DNA from: Dyadobacter frigoris
GTDB lineage: Bacteria > Bacteroidota > Bacteroidia > Cytophagales > Spirosomataceae
Assembly: GCF_005280585.1 (NCBI RefSeq)
Contig: NZ_SZVO01000021.1
Span: 60,589 to 124,588 of the forward strand
Direction: 5' to 3'
DNA: 64,000 bases
Shown: in pieces, positions 45,061-55,254 of the stretch
Position numbering within the stretch: the first letter of the stretch is position 1
How the letters are laid out: every line of letters begins with the position of its first letter
Program-made: the position numbers and the translations under genes
The notes under the pieces: generated by a model
Databases searched by the model: none
What the model saw: only the letters and a program-made list of their open reading frames with translations
Told to the model about the DNA's origin: nothing

Positions 45061-47460
45061 ATGGGAAAATTGACTACTGCTCAATACATCGTTATCTGTA
45101 TAACCCTGAGCGTCATCGTAATGTTTACATCGATTGCTTCGGCCCAAGGCACCTTACAAACTATCAGAGGTACGGTCATCGATAAACAGACAAAATCTAC
45201 TCTGCCCGGCGTAATCGTTAGCATCGTTGGAGATAATTCAAAAGGGGCTATAACGGACGGTTCCGGACAATTCAGCTTATCCGGCATCGCTCCCGGAAGG
45301 TATGATATCAGTTTTGGCTCGCTGGGCTACAACCAATATATTGCTGCAGGTGTCGAAGTAACCTCCGGAAAACAAGTCGTACTGGACGCTCAATTGGAAG
45401 AAGGTTCGAAAACGCTTAATGAAGTGGTTGTTCGGGCCGGGTCAAAAAAGCACGAGACTCTCAATGAACTGGCCACGATCAGCGGAAGATCTTTCACTAT
45501 GGAGGAAGTCAACCGTTATTCCGGCGGCCGCTCAGACCCGTCCAGACTAGTCGCAAACTTTGCCGGGGTAAGTGCACCTGACGATTCGCGAAATGATATT
45601 GTCGTGCGTGGGAACTCCCCTACCGGGGTATTGTGGCGCATCGAAGGTTTAAATATCCCTAACCCAAACCATTTTTCGACGCTGGGTACGACCGGAGGCT
45701 CTGCCAGTGCACTAAACACAAACATCCTCAAAAACTCAGACTTTCTCACCTCAGCTTTCCCTGCTGAATATGGCAATGCAAATGCAGGTGTATTTGACCT
45801 CGGATTCCGGACAGGCAATACGGACAAGCGTGAACACACGATTCAGCTAGGTGCGCTCACTGGTCTGGAAGCGATGACCGAAGGCCCCATTAACAAGAAA
45901 AAAGGTTCTTCATATGTTTTGGCCTACCGCTACTCCTTTACCGGACTGGCCCAGCAGCTTGGCCTTACAGTCGGTACTGCGTCAACACCTTTTTACCAGG
46001 ACCTTTCGTTCAAAATCAATAGCGGGGAAAGCAAGTTCGGAAGGTTCACGCTGTTCGGACTTGGAGGTATCAGCAAAATTAATATTATGCATGATGACGT
46101 CGATGAAGATGATATTTGGGGAAACCCAAAACGCGATTCTTATATGAAGAGCCAGATCGGCCTGGTTGGAGTCAAGCATTTTATCCGGGTTGGTAAAAAA
46201 TCTTATTTCAACACGGTTATCGGCCTAACCTATGCCGGAACAGAGCAGAACATAGATAGTATGGGTGTTAGCACGCCTGCACGGGTCGTTGAAGCGACCA
46301 TGAAACAGATGCGTTATTCAATCAACACGTCCTTTAATACAACCATTAGTCCTAAGCTATTTCTTAAAATCGGCACAATAGAAGAGCTCATTGCTATTGA
46401 CCTCTTTTATCGGGACCGAGTTTCTCCACCTCATGACTGGGTACAGATATGGAATTTTAATGGTAGAACATCTTTATTGCAAGGCTATATTCATGCAAAA
46501 TATAACATCACAGCCAAGCTAACAGCCAACTTTGGGATTCACTCACAGTGGCTCACACTCAACAATTCGAGTTCTGTCGAACCGCGTGTAGCACTGAAGT
46601 ACCAACTGACGGATAAAAGTACCCTGACTGCCGGATTTGGAATGCATAGCCAGATGCAGCCAGCTGATACCTATTTTTACCAGGTAAAAAATAAGGATGG
46701 CTCCGTAGATCGGTCTAATGAAGACCTTGGTTTCACCCGCAGCCAGCATTATGTGCTGGGCTACGAAGTGCTGCCTTTTACAAACTGGCGAGTTAAAGCG
46801 GAAGTGTACTACCAAAGGCTTTATCATGTGCCGGTCAGTGATACGCTCAGCAGCTATTCGATGCTCAATGCGGGCGCTCGCTCCTACTATTACAACGAGC
46901 AGGGACAGCTTAACAATAGTGGCACGGGGTTTAATTATGGTGCGGAACTTACTGTTGAAAAGTTCTTCAGTAATGGCTATTACGGGTTGTTTACGGGTAG
47001 CATTTACCAGTCAAAATATGAGGGAAGCGATAAAATCGAAAGGAACACAGCCTTCAATGGAAGATATGTCTATAATATACTGACCGGCAAGGAATGGAAG
47101 ATCGGCAAAAACCGGAACAATAAATTCAGCGTCGACCTGAAAATTACACAGGCTGGCGGTCGTTATTATACTCCTGTGGATTACGCCGCCTCCATTACAA
47201 ACAACAGGGAAATTTTAAAAGGTGGTAATGCCGTCTATTCTGCCAAAAACACAGGTTTCTTTCGACTGGATTTAAAGGCAGGAGCAACTATTAACAGCAA
47301 GAGCAGAAATCTCTCCCATGCCGTATTTCTCGATATCCAGAATGTGACCAACAGTCAAAACGTACTGGTTGAGCAGCGTTACAACCCGGCAACCCAGAGG
47401 GTGAATACCGCCTACCAGATCGGGGTCTTCCCAAATTTTGTATACCGGTTGCAGTTTTAA
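45061..47460 (+). CDS. TonB-dependent receptor with carboxypeptidase-like regulatory domain (not SusC type)
   Basis: A 799-residue outer membrane receptor. The start is set at the ATG at 45061, which gives a signal peptide ending near VMFTSIASAQG (residue about 29); the frame is open 11 codons further upstream without benefit. Domains: carboxypeptidase-like beta-sandwich (about 33-115, IRGTVIDKQTKSTLPGVIVSI), plug (about 120-250, DIVVRGNSPTGVLWRIEGL), and barrel to the C-terminal Phe (FPNFVYRLQF). It has no SusD partner. The plug lacks the siderophore-receptor style seen near 56.5 kb. An MFS permease follows after 24 bases, suggesting a shared transport route across both membranes. Cargo is unknown. 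Confidence 0.92.
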   Translation: MGKLTTAQYIVICITLSVIVMFTSIASAQGTLQTIRGTVIDKQTKSTLPGVIVSIVGDNSKGAITDGSGQFSLSGIAPGRYDISFGSLGYNQYIAAGVEVTSGKQVVLDAQLEEGSKTLNEVVVRAGSKKHETLNELATISGRSFTMEEVNRYSGGRSDPSRLVANFAGVSAPDDSRNDIVVRGNSPTGVLWRIEGLNIPNPNHFSTLGTTGGSASALNTNILKNSDFLTSAFPAEYGNANAGVFDLGFRTGNTDKREHTIQLGALTGLEAMTEGPINKKKGSSYVLAYRYSFTGLAQQLGLTVGTASTPFYQDLSFKINSGESKFGRFTLFGLGGISKINIMHDDVDEDDIWGNPKRDSYMKSQIGLVGVKHFIRVGKKSYFNTVIGLTYAGTEQNIDSMGVSTPARVVEATMKQMRYSINTSFNTTISPKLFLKIGTIEELIAIDLFYRDRVSPPHDWVQIWNFNGRTSLLQGYIHAKYNITAKLTANFGIHSQWLTLNNSSSVEPRVALKYQLTDKSTLTAGFGMHSQMQPADTYFYQVKNKDGSVDRSNEDLGFTRSQHYVLGYEVLPFTNWRVKAEVYYQRLYHVPVSDTLSSYSMLNAGARSYYYNEQGQLNNSGTGFNYGAELTVEKFFSNGYYGLFTGSIYQSKYEGSDKIERNTAFNGRYVYNILTGKEWKIGKNRNNKFSVDLKITQAGGRYYTPVDYAASITNNREILKGGNAVYSAKNTGFFRLDLKAGATINSKSRNLSHAVFLDIQNVTNSQNVLVEQRYNPATQRVNTAYQIGVFPNFVYRLQF

Positions 47461-47484
47461 TAGTAATCCCTGGCAGCTCAAACT

Positions 47485-48819
47485 ATGAAAAATCCCGAAA
47501 ATCAACGTGATGCCGAAAAAGCGCAGAACCGCCAGAGCCTTCCGCCGCAAGGCTGGTTTAGCATTATCATTATTGTACTGCTTGTAATCCTGGCAATGAT
47601 AGACCGTAACGCGATCAACCTGATGATCGATCCCATACGTAAGAGTTTACAAATCAACGATTTCCAGATCGGCCTTTTGCAAGGCCCGGCATTTGCAGTC
47701 TTCTTTTTGATCGGAAGTGTTCTGATGGGCTGGATGGTGGGCAAATATTCCGATAAATGGCTTATTTATGTCGGCGCAACCGTTTGGTCACTGGCAACAA
47801 TAGCCAGCGGTTTTTCCAGCACTTTTACTATCATGCTTGTCGCCCGTTGCTTCGTAGGTTTAGGGGAATCCGTTTTGCAACCGGTAAGCTGGAATATGGT
47901 TACCAGAACTTTTCCGAAACACCGGTTGGCTACGGCGATTAGCATACTTACGGCCGGATCGCAACTTGGCGTGGCGGCGTCCTTTGTGCTTACCGGCTTT
48001 TTGATTGATAAGGCGACTCACGGCCAATTGACGTCATTGCCAGGGTTGGATGGCCTGCAATCGTGGCAATGGGTATTCTTCGCAGCTGGTATCCCAGGTC
48101 TATTTCTGGGCGCTTTTATCTTTTTCCTACCATCAGTCAAAACCGACGGGAAGCAGGATGAACAAGTGCAACAAGGCGGCCTGATTGATTTTATTAAAGA
48201 AAACCGTGGTTTTCTGATCTGTCATTTTCTTGGCTTTGGCTTGCTAAGTATCATGGTCAATGGCGCTGCGGCCTGGGGGCCAACGTACCTGATCAGATCA
48301 CATGGTATGGACATCAAAAATATCAGTATCCTGTTGAGCGCTGGCGGCGTCCCGCTAGGTATAGGCGGCGTAATCTTCGCTGGCTGGCTGGTCGACCGGG
48401 CTTTTAAACGCAAAAAATATGATGCCCACCTCAAACATTTTGCGGTCAGGGCTTTGATCGTCGCGATTTTAGGCTGTATAGGTTTTGTCTTTAACCAGAC
48501 GTTAATAGTTTCTATGATTTGTTTTGGACTGATCCAATTTACCCAACCGTTTTCAGGTGTCGCTGGTGCCTCAATACAGCTATCGGTACCTGAAGGTTTT
48601 CGGGCAAGGATTTCCGCCTTCTTCATCATGTTTTACAACGCATTAGGAATGATGGCCGGGCCAACTTTTGTCGCTCTGCTGAATGATTCACTTGGTTCTG
48701 GAAATTTGGGTAGATCGATTGGAATTAATTATATGGTATTGGGCTGTTCGGCTGCTCTATTACTTTGGGTTGGCAGCCGTTATGCTTCTGCTGCTTACCT
48801 ACGCTTCAACCAAAAATAA
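47485..48819 (+). CDS. MFS transporter (spinster/sugar-phosphate-permease-like)
   Basis: A 444-residue inner membrane permease with about twelve transmembrane segments. The first helix ends LAMIDRNAINLMIDPIRKSLQI, a pattern of the spinster-like and organic-anion MFS branches, and the loop-2 motif is GWMVGKYSDKW; RCFVGLGESVLQPVSWNMV follows in helix 4. It starts 24 bases after the TonB-dependent receptor on the same strand and is probably in its operon, carrying the imported compound onward or exporting a product. The substrate cannot be read. Confidence 0.9.
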   Translation: MKNPENQRDAEKAQNRQSLPPQGWFSIIIIVLLVILAMIDRNAINLMIDPIRKSLQINDFQIGLLQGPAFAVFFLIGSVLMGWMVGKYSDKWLIYVGATVWSLATIASGFSSTFTIMLVARCFVGLGESVLQPVSWNMVTRTFPKHRLATAISILTAGSQLGVAASFVLTGFLIDKATHGQLTSLPGLDGLQSWQWVFFAAGIPGLFLGAFIFFLPSVKTDGKQDEQVQQGGLIDFIKENRGFLICHFLGFGLLSIMVNGAAAWGPTYLIRSHGMDIKNISILLSAGGVPLGIGGVIFAGWLVDRAFKRKKYDAHLKHFAVRALIVAILGCIGFVFNQTLIVSMICFGLIQFTQPFSGVAGASIQLSVPEGFRARISAFFIMFYNALGMMAGPTFVALLNDSLGSGNLGRSIGINYMVLGCSAALLLWVGSRYASAAYLRFNQK

Positions 48820-49180
48820 CCAAATCAAAAATCCAGTAGTATCACTGATTCTTCATGTTTACTCTATTGATGTTAAAGCTTCGGATCCTAATCCTGCGCT
48901 GACATGCCGACTGAGTTGGAACGGCCAATCTTTAAGTGTTGATCTAAATATCCAAATAGATTAATCCGGTAGCCTTTATTTTGGGCGGTACGCAGATACT
49001 TTAAAGAAGAGAGTAAATCATGAAACAAACTTACAAACTGAGAAAAATTCAAATCAACCTCACTGGTCTATGAAAAAGAAAATGTTTTGTTAATAAGTAT
49101 CAAAGCTTATTTGAAAACCTATTCTCCAACAATACTTATTATACCCCAATACCCTTATAATCAAGCAATAAATAAATTAA
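48820..49180. other. Non-coding or decayed stretch after the MFS gene
   Basis: This AT-rich stretch contains no supportable gene. A frame crossing the MFS end extends to 48964 but is an overlap artefact. No clear terminator for the MFS gene was found. Confidence 0.4.
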
Positions 49181-49528
49181 GGCCTACAGCCCTTTGGAAA
49201 AATCTGGCGAATTGGAGCAAATGAAAGTACAGAAATCAGATTCTTTAAACCAGTATCTTTTGGAGGAAAAGAGATTGCCGCGGGTAATTATACTTTATTT
49301 GCGGTTCCGGAAAATGACTATTGGCAGATGATCCTCAATGAACAAACAGATACTTGGGGACCGTATGGTTATGATAAAGATATTATAAGATTTAGTGTCC
49401 CCGTTAAGACACCCGCAAATTTTGTTGAAACATTAAGCATTGCATTTGTACCCCAACAACTAGGTGTGATCCTTATAATAGGGTGGGAAAAAACCTATGT
49501 AGAAGTTCCAATAACTATTAGAAAATAA
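49181..49528 (+). pseudogene. DUF2911-family protein remnant, N-terminus lost
   Basis: One frame of 115 codons gives the C-terminal part of a DUF2911 protein, a small secreted beta-sandwich family frequent in Bacteroidota: GLQPFGKIWRIGANESTEI, IAAGNYTLFAVPEN, DTWGPYGYDKD and the closing GWEKTYVEVPITI. Upstream of 49181 the frame meets a stop (TAA) and the signal peptide and first strands are absent. The first internal Met (49328) would leave only 66 residues. It is best read as a dead fragment. Confidence 0.75.
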
Positions 49529-49863
49529 ACTAAAACGAAACCAGAACTTCACAAAAAATGAATAATTTTGACCAATTAAAAAAGAAAATGGATTATTGAA
49601 CTTGAATCTACAAATTGAATTCCAAACTTGATTACCCGGCAGAGTTTAGTCAAATTACAGCTTGCTTCCATTGAACTAACCTTTAATTTTACTCATGAAA
49701 ATATTTCCAACAAATGTTGAAAAATGCCACATTTGGCGAAATATACCTTTGAAGTTCCAAATACAATATAGTTCTCTGTTTTCATTTGTTTAAATGAAGT
49801 ATAAGCTAAAAAAATCAAAGTTACAGGAATTGATATTTTTAGCATTGAAAAAACTTCGAGGAA

Positions 49864-50016
49864 GGCGTTTTAACCCAGAATGGTGATCAATTTATATTGA
49901 TTCATTTTACTTCCGCCACTTACTTTGGCACAAAATATCAAACGACTATCAGCCGGGCCGAATTCAACAGACTCCGCGAATCCAACTTAACTGTTTTCAA
50001 AGCCTCACTGCATTGA
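49864..50016 (+). pseudogene. Short protein-like remnant of unknown family
   Basis: A 50-codon frame ending at TGA 50014 reads as coherent protein (GVLTQNGDQFILIHFTSATY, then TTISRAEFNRLRESNLTVF) but has no start, ribosome site or upstream continuation in the same frame. It looks like the tail of a lost gene. I do not recognise the family. Confidence 0.3.
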
Positions 50017-50038
50017 ATGCCAGCAAACTTAGCAATCG

Positions 50039-50188
50039 TTATTTAATAATTCTGTTAAGGTCAATAGTTACTCTCTCACCAGACTTGCTTCTCAACAATA
50101 TACCGTTTAAGGGTCCTTCACCTGAAACGTCATATTTGACTCCGTGCAGGGAAAAACCCGGTTCAATTTGAATACTTAGGACAGGGGC
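50039..50188 (-). pseudogene. Short C-terminal protein remnant on the opposite strand
   Basis: On the minus strand 49 codons ending at TAA 50039 read as a plausible protein tail (IEPGFSLHGVKYDVSGEGPL, then LLRSKSGERVTIDLNRIIK). A TGA stop borders it upstream, with no start. It probably is the 3' end of a deleted gene; the family is not recognised. Confidence 0.3.
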
Positions 50189-50280
50189 TCATTGGCATAT
50201 TAAAAAGGACAGCAAAATCAACCTCTATCATTTTTTATTGCTAATCTGGGTTTAAAAGTGAAGGAGATTCATTTATAAAA

Positions 50281-50313
50281 AACGGCAGCCATCCCTTGAG
50301 TGTGGCTGCCGTT
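50281..50313 (-). terminator. Rho-independent terminator of the third SusC/SusD operon
   Basis: A perfect 11-base stem (AACGGCAGCCA / TGGCTGCCGTT) with an 11-base loop, followed on the minus strand by TTTTTTATAAA. It lies 27 bases past the SusD stop. Confidence 0.92.
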
Positions 50314-50339
50314 CTCCGGCTTAACGAAGTCGAAAGTTG

Positions 50340-51869
50340 TCAATAACCGTCGTTCTGATACATTTTAACCGGATCCAGTTTATTTTCATCAAAAGGGATC
50401 GGATAGTAACGGTCCTTTAAAGAGAAATTACTAAGCTTAGCGTTCCCAAAATCCAGCTGCTTTTTAGATTGTATATAGCTCACCAATTCCTGGGTTGTAA
50501 AGGTTCTGAGCAGATCAAACCAGCGGTGGTGCTCGAAGGCAAGTTCCACACGTCTTTCATGCAGGATCGCAAGCTTTAATGTCGGATATTTAGTGCTATA
50601 AGAAGCATCCAGTTTACTGACTGCATACGACGGCATTTTGACTCTTTCTCTGACCATATCAAGATAAACAATTGCCTGTGTATCATTACCAAGATACATA
50701 TTAACTTCGGCCAGCATCAAAATCACATCCGCATATCGAATTAATACCCAGTCGTTCCCACCATAACCATTGATCCCGGCAGTGGTACTGGCATCTCTAA
50801 ACTTGGTAATAAACCAATCCTGCACGGTAACATCACTTGCATACTTCATTGAGAAGTCCTTTCTTAAATCGCCCGTTTCATAGTCATTGACTAGATCATG
50901 GGTTACATTGGCGCCTGTTCCGGTTGAAGGTTTTAGCGAATTGATCGTTTCCCCTTTTGCCTGGGTATTCGCTGCAATGGATGAGGAATAATTCAAATCA
51001 CCTTGCTTATTTACGATCTGAAAGATCAACTCGGGACAAGTAGACTTTTTACTTACATCAAAAACATCTGTAAAAGGGATCTCCTTCAAAGAGCCAAAGT
51101 TCTTCATGCCATAAGCCGCTTCCAGATATGTTTTCGCACTGGCTAAATTGGCCGCCTTGCCCGACTGGTCAAGTGTGGTAGCCATCGTCAGAAATACCTG
51201 CCCTAAAAGTGCATTTCCGGCAGCTTTCGAAACTCTGCCAACATTTGCACCTGTCTGCAAATTGGCAAGCGGCGAGCCGATAACATCTTTCAAATCGGTT
51301 ACAATCTGATTGTAAACTTCTTCTTTTTTTACCCTTGCTGTAAACTGTGTAATTTCCGCGGTGGTAACCAGCTGCTTGGTCACTAGGGGTACATCACCCC
51401 ATTTGCGTACCAGTTGAAAATAAATATAGGCCCTTAAAAATTTCGCTTCGGCTGTCAGTTTTGCCTTATTTTCAGCATCCGCAAACGTGACCTTATCAAT
51501 ATTGGAAAGTACAATATTGCTTCGGGTAATGGTTTGATAGAGCGCATTCCAATGATTTTTCAGCCAGGTATTACTTGGCAGCAGAGAAAAGTTATTGAAC
51601 TGGAAGGGTTCTCCTGAATTGGATTGATTGTCATTGGTTCCGGTATCATCTGAACGCTCGTCTGTGTAAAGACCGCTGTTTTCTCCAACCGCATCTGAAC
51701 TCCTTAAAGACTGATAAATACCGTTTACGGCAAGCTGTATATCGTTTTCTGTTTTAAAGTAATTATCTACTGTGACGGCATTCGGATCGGACTGCTCCAA
51801 AAGATCAGAACAGGCGCTGGTTCCGATCACCAACATCAAGCTGAATACGGATATGTATATACTTTTCAT
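50340..51869 (-). CDS. SusD/RagB-family nutrient-binding outer membrane lipoprotein
   Basis: A 509-residue SusD with lipoprotein signal (hydrophobic residues 5-17, Cys20 in IGTSACSD). Family marks: LTAEAKFLRAYIYFQLVRKWGDVPLV near 137-163 with the GDVP turn, AAGNALLGQVFL, VLIRYADVILMLAEVNMYLG near 376-396, ELAFEHHRWFDLLRT near 435-450 and the C-terminal DPVKMYQNDGY end. It is downstream of its SusC by 17 bases and followed by a terminator, so this locus is a bare SusCD pair with no enzyme, sigma or FecR attached. Substrate is unknown. Confidence 0.95.
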   Translation of the reverse strand: MKSIYISVFSLMLVIGTSACSDLLEQSDPNAVTVDNYFKTENDIQLAVNGIYQSLRSSDAVGENSGLYTDERSDDTGTNDNQSNSGEPFQFNNFSLLPSNTWLKNHWNALYQTITRSNIVLSNIDKVTFADAENKAKLTAEAKFLRAYIYFQLVRKWGDVPLVTKQLVTTAEITQFTARVKKEEVYNQIVTDLKDVIGSPLANLQTGANVGRVSKAAGNALLGQVFLTMATTLDQSGKAANLASAKTYLEAAYGMKNFGSLKEIPFTDVFDVSKKSTCPELIFQIVNKQGDLNYSSSIAANTQAKGETINSLKPSTGTGANVTHDLVNDYETGDLRKDFSMKYASDVTVQDWFITKFRDASTTAGINGYGGNDWVLIRYADVILMLAEVNMYLGNDTQAIVYLDMVRERVKMPSYAVSKLDASYSTKYPTLKLAILHERRVELAFEHHRWFDLLRTFTTQELVSYIQSKKQLDFGNAKLSNFSLKDRYYPIPFDENKLDPVKMYQNDGY

Positions 51870-51886
51870 CTTCTTTTCTTATATTT

Positions 51887-54800
51887 TTAAAAAACTAGTT
51901 TAAGCCCCAGATTATACCCACGCGCCAATGGATAAACTCCATAATCAACACCAGGCGTCAGGTTTGATCCGTTATTATAATCCACTTCCGGGTTGTAACC
52001 TTTGTATTTTGATAAAGTGAAAGCATTGTTAACGCTGGCATAAATCCGTGCAGAACTTATTCCCAGTTTCCCGTTAAGCAAATTTGGAATGTTATACCCA
52101 AGGGTTATATCCGTACACCGGAAATACGTACCATCCTGAATGTAAAATGTCGATAACCGGGTACTATTGCTTTGTGAAGCACCACGTGTAGAACGGTAAA
52201 CAGATCCGTTTCCAGGACTGGATTCCGAACGATATCTTTGATCAACGACTGCATACTGATTACCAGAACCTTCAAGATTGAAAAGATAATAATCCTGTCC
52301 GTCCAAAACCTGATTTTTGTAAGAACCATTAAATGAAGTACTAAAATCAAGGTTTTTGTAGCTTCCGTTTAATCCAAGTCCATAAGTAAACTTAGGATAA
52401 GGATTACCAATCACCGTTTTGTCAGCATCATTTACAACGCCATCTTTATTAACATCTTCAAAATAAAGATCCCCCAATCTGAGTTTTTGGCTTGTGGCCG
52501 CGGATGGCGCCACTTCACTAATGTTTTGTGGTGTCACAATACCCAGTACTTTGAACCCGTAAAACATTCCTACCGAAGAACCCTGCTGTGTAATATGCGT
52601 TTTGTAAGATCTTTCAGCGCCATTAGTAATGATTGTTCCGGCACCACCCATATTCAAAACCTTGTTACGGTTCAGCGAAATATTTCCCGTCAGGTTCAAT
52701 TTAAAATCACGGCTGGAAATAAGTCTGCCGTCTGCCTGAAAATCAAATCCCTTGTTTTGTATTTTGGAATTTTTAAGATTGGTCAGGATTGATGAGTTTC
52801 CGGCAATCGCTGAACCAGAAATCGCGGAGATAGACTGGTTGAATAAAAGGTTATAAGAATTACTCAAATAAAGATTAGCCATAAGCCCCAACCGACCTTT
52901 CAGGAGCGTAATGTCGGTCCCAAGATTAAACTGCGATGTAGATTCCCATCCCAGATTAGGATCCTTCACCCCGCCTGCCCAAAGCGCAGAGGCAATGGTA
53001 TTGTTTCCAAAAACCACGCCGCCCGGTGAGGCCATTACCTGTTGGGAATTATAGTTACCAATATTATTATTCCCACTCAAACCCCAGCTTGCGCGAAGTT
53101 TAACCGTTGATTCTGCCCCCAAAAAACTATGATAAAACGCTTCATCCGAAATATTCCAGCCAGCTGAAACAGAAGGAAAGTAACCATAGCGGTTCAAAGC
53201 ACCGAAACGGGAAGAACCGTCCGTACGGAAAGTAGCCGTTAGGAAATAACGATTGTCATAATTGTAGTTGGCGCGTCCCAGATATGACAGCAGCGAGTAG
53301 ACATATTTCTCAGCTTTGTTTAGATAGAAAAACGCTGCATCAGCTCCTTTGGCAGAGATTTCCTGAATCCGGTCGTTTGTAAAACCCTGGGCAGAAACAC
53401 TCACTAAGTCACTAGTCGTTTTCTGAATGGTATAACCTGCCAGTACATCTGTATGATGTTTACCCCACTGTTTGTTATAATTCAGAGTAAATTCTGCCAG
53501 CTGGTCAATTTGCGTCATATTCTGCGCCGTAGCTTTGGCTGCAGTCTGCGCCTGAACCGAGTAAGGTGCAAAGTTTCCTGAACTCAGACTTGTCGGTAAA
53601 TAATAATTATATTTTTCGTTGTAGGTCAACATACCCAGATTGACCTTGAATGATAAATCCTTTATGATCTGATACGTTGCGTTTACGTTATAACTGCTTC
53701 TAAGGCCTTTGCGGTTGATATTGGTTTCAGTCGCCTGTGCTACTGGGTTTTCCGGATTTTGGATCCCGAAGTTTCCGGCAGACAGAGCACCCATCCCAAA
53801 TTTTGCGATACTGCCATCCGCATTATGGGACGGAAGAAAAGGTGCATAAAGAAGCGCCGCCATTACCGGGCTGTGGTCGTAGCGCCCTTCCTGGATTTCC
53901 TGGTTTTCATTTTGGGTAAACGAAAAATTACCGCCGACTTTAAGTTTCTCATTGACTTTACCGTCAATATTTGCCCTTAAATTAATTCTCTTTTGCCCTG
54001 TGCCCACAACAAGTCCGTCCTGATTTTGATAACCGCCGCTCAGGTAATAATGAAGATCCTGCTTCCCTCCGGAAAATGATACGTTATGTCTTTGAAATAC
54101 CCCATTGCGATAAAGCTCATCCTGCCAGTCGGTATTCACAGTCGGTGTGATCATTTGCTGGGTAGCAAAATTGTAAATGGATTCCGGGATTGTAATACTT
54201 CCTCCGTTACCTACCCTCTTAGTTCTTGTTGCATTGTCGTCCGATTTCATGGCATCAGACCATACGGCCCCTGAATTTTCTACAAAATCACGGTAAGAAT
54301 TATTTCTGCCGTCAATGACAAGCTGTGCAAATTGTGAAGAGTTCATCAGCTTCACCTTCTTGCTTACCTGATTAAAACCAGTTTGTACATCATACTCCAG
54401 TTTCCCTTTTCCGTCTTTACCTCGCTTGGTAGTAATCAGCACAACACCGCCTGATGCCCTGGAACCATAAATGGCAGCAGAAGCCGCATCTTTAAGAATA
54501 TCGATCGACTCAATGTCATTTGGATTGATGAAAACGTCATTTCCCGCCGGATAACCATCAATCACATACAAAGGATCTGAGGTTGCGTTGATCGATCCGA
54601 TCCCTCTAACCCGGATTTTTGTGCTCATGTACGGTGCTCCGCTTACCTGAGAAACCTGCACACCGGCAAGTTTTCCAACAAGGGCCTGCCCTATTGTAGG
54701 TGCCGCCAAATTGAGTTCTTTTGCTTTCACACTTGAAACAGATCCGGTAAGATCACTTTTTCGCATGGTCTGGTAGCCAACGGCTACAAACTCATTAAGC

Positions 54801-55168
54801 ATCAAAGCGTCCTCTTTGAGCGAAATGCGGATAGGCTGCGCATTGGATACAACCACTTCCCGGGCGATAAATCCAAGGAATGAAAATACCAGTGTAGAAC
54901 CAGTGGAAGTTTCAAGTGAAAAATTACCTTCTGCATCCGTAGCGGCTCCTTTATTAGTACCCTTTTCAAGGATATTGACACCGGGCAGCGGTGCTCCGCT
55001 TTCATCGAAAACCTTACCTGAGACCGTTATTTTTTCTGCAACGCTTCTGTAATTTACAGGGCTGCTGATTGGTTTAAAGGCCAGATCTGACGAGACGGAT
55101 CTTTCAGGCGCAAAAACCAATATTCCAGCTAGAAACACAGGGATAATGGGTAAAAACATTTTATTCAT
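51887..55168 (-). CDS. SusC/RagA-family TonB-linked outer membrane protein, no STN domain
   Basis: A 1093-residue SusC. Signal region residues 1-25, then directly the carboxypeptidase-like domain (about 47-120, VSGKVFDESGAPLPGVNILEKG), plug (about 130-245, ending LKDAASAAIYGSRASGGVVLITTK) and barrel to the terminal Phe. It lacks the STN domain found in the two SusCs that have sigma/FecR partners, which fits the absence of those regulators here. A TACCTTTG promoter box lies about 90 bases upstream. With SusD it forms a two-gene operon; the nutrient is unknown. Confidence 0.95.
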   Translation of the reverse strand: MNKMFLPIIPVFLAGILVFAPERSVSSDLAFKPISSPVNYRSVAEKITVSGKVFDESGAPLPGVNILEKGTNKGAATDAEGNFSLETSTGSTLVFSFLGFIAREVVVSNAQPIRISLKEDALMLNEFVAVGYQTMRKSDLTGSVSSVKAKELNLAAPTIGQALVGKLAGVQVSQVSGAPYMSTKIRVRGIGSINATSDPLYVIDGYPAGNDVFINPNDIESIDILKDAASAAIYGSRASGGVVLITTKRGKDGKGKLEYDVQTGFNQVSKKVKLMNSSQFAQLVIDGRNNSYRDFVENSGAVWSDAMKSDDNATRTKRVGNGGSITIPESIYNFATQQMITPTVNTDWQDELYRNGVFQRHNVSFSGGKQDLHYYLSGGYQNQDGLVVGTGQKRINLRANIDGKVNEKLKVGGNFSFTQNENQEIQEGRYDHSPVMAALLYAPFLPSHNADGSIAKFGMGALSAGNFGIQNPENPVAQATETNINRKGLRSSYNVNATYQIIKDLSFKVNLGMLTYNEKYNYYLPTSLSSGNFAPYSVQAQTAAKATAQNMTQIDQLAEFTLNYNKQWGKHHTDVLAGYTIQKTTSDLVSVSAQGFTNDRIQEISAKGADAAFFYLNKAEKYVYSLLSYLGRANYNYDNRYFLTATFRTDGSSRFGALNRYGYFPSVSAGWNISDEAFYHSFLGAESTVKLRASWGLSGNNNIGNYNSQQVMASPGGVVFGNNTIASALWAGGVKDPNLGWESTSQFNLGTDITLLKGRLGLMANLYLSNSYNLLFNQSISAISGSAIAGNSSILTNLKNSKIQNKGFDFQADGRLISSRDFKLNLTGNISLNRNKVLNMGGAGTIITNGAERSYKTHITQQGSSVGMFYGFKVLGIVTPQNISEVAPSAATSQKLRLGDLYFEDVNKDGVVNDADKTVIGNPYPKFTYGLGLNGSYKNLDFSTSFNGSYKNQVLDGQDYYLFNLEGSGNQYAVVDQRYRSESSPGNGSVYRSTRGASQSNSTRLSTFYIQDGTYFRCTDITLGYNIPNLLNGKLGISSARIYASVNNAFTLSKYKGYNPEVDYNNGSNLTPGVDYGVYPLARGYNLGLKLVF

Positions 55169-55254
55169 AATAGTTAATAAAATTGAACAAAAACAATATA
55201 TAACGATTTAGTACACTATTTCAAACCGCACCTAAACGCCTTATAAATGATGCA

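Noticed and set aside
48683..48964. 93-codon frame overlapping the end of the MFS gene
   Set aside because: Mostly in the shadow of the MFS gene in another frame and without start signals or motifs in its own part.
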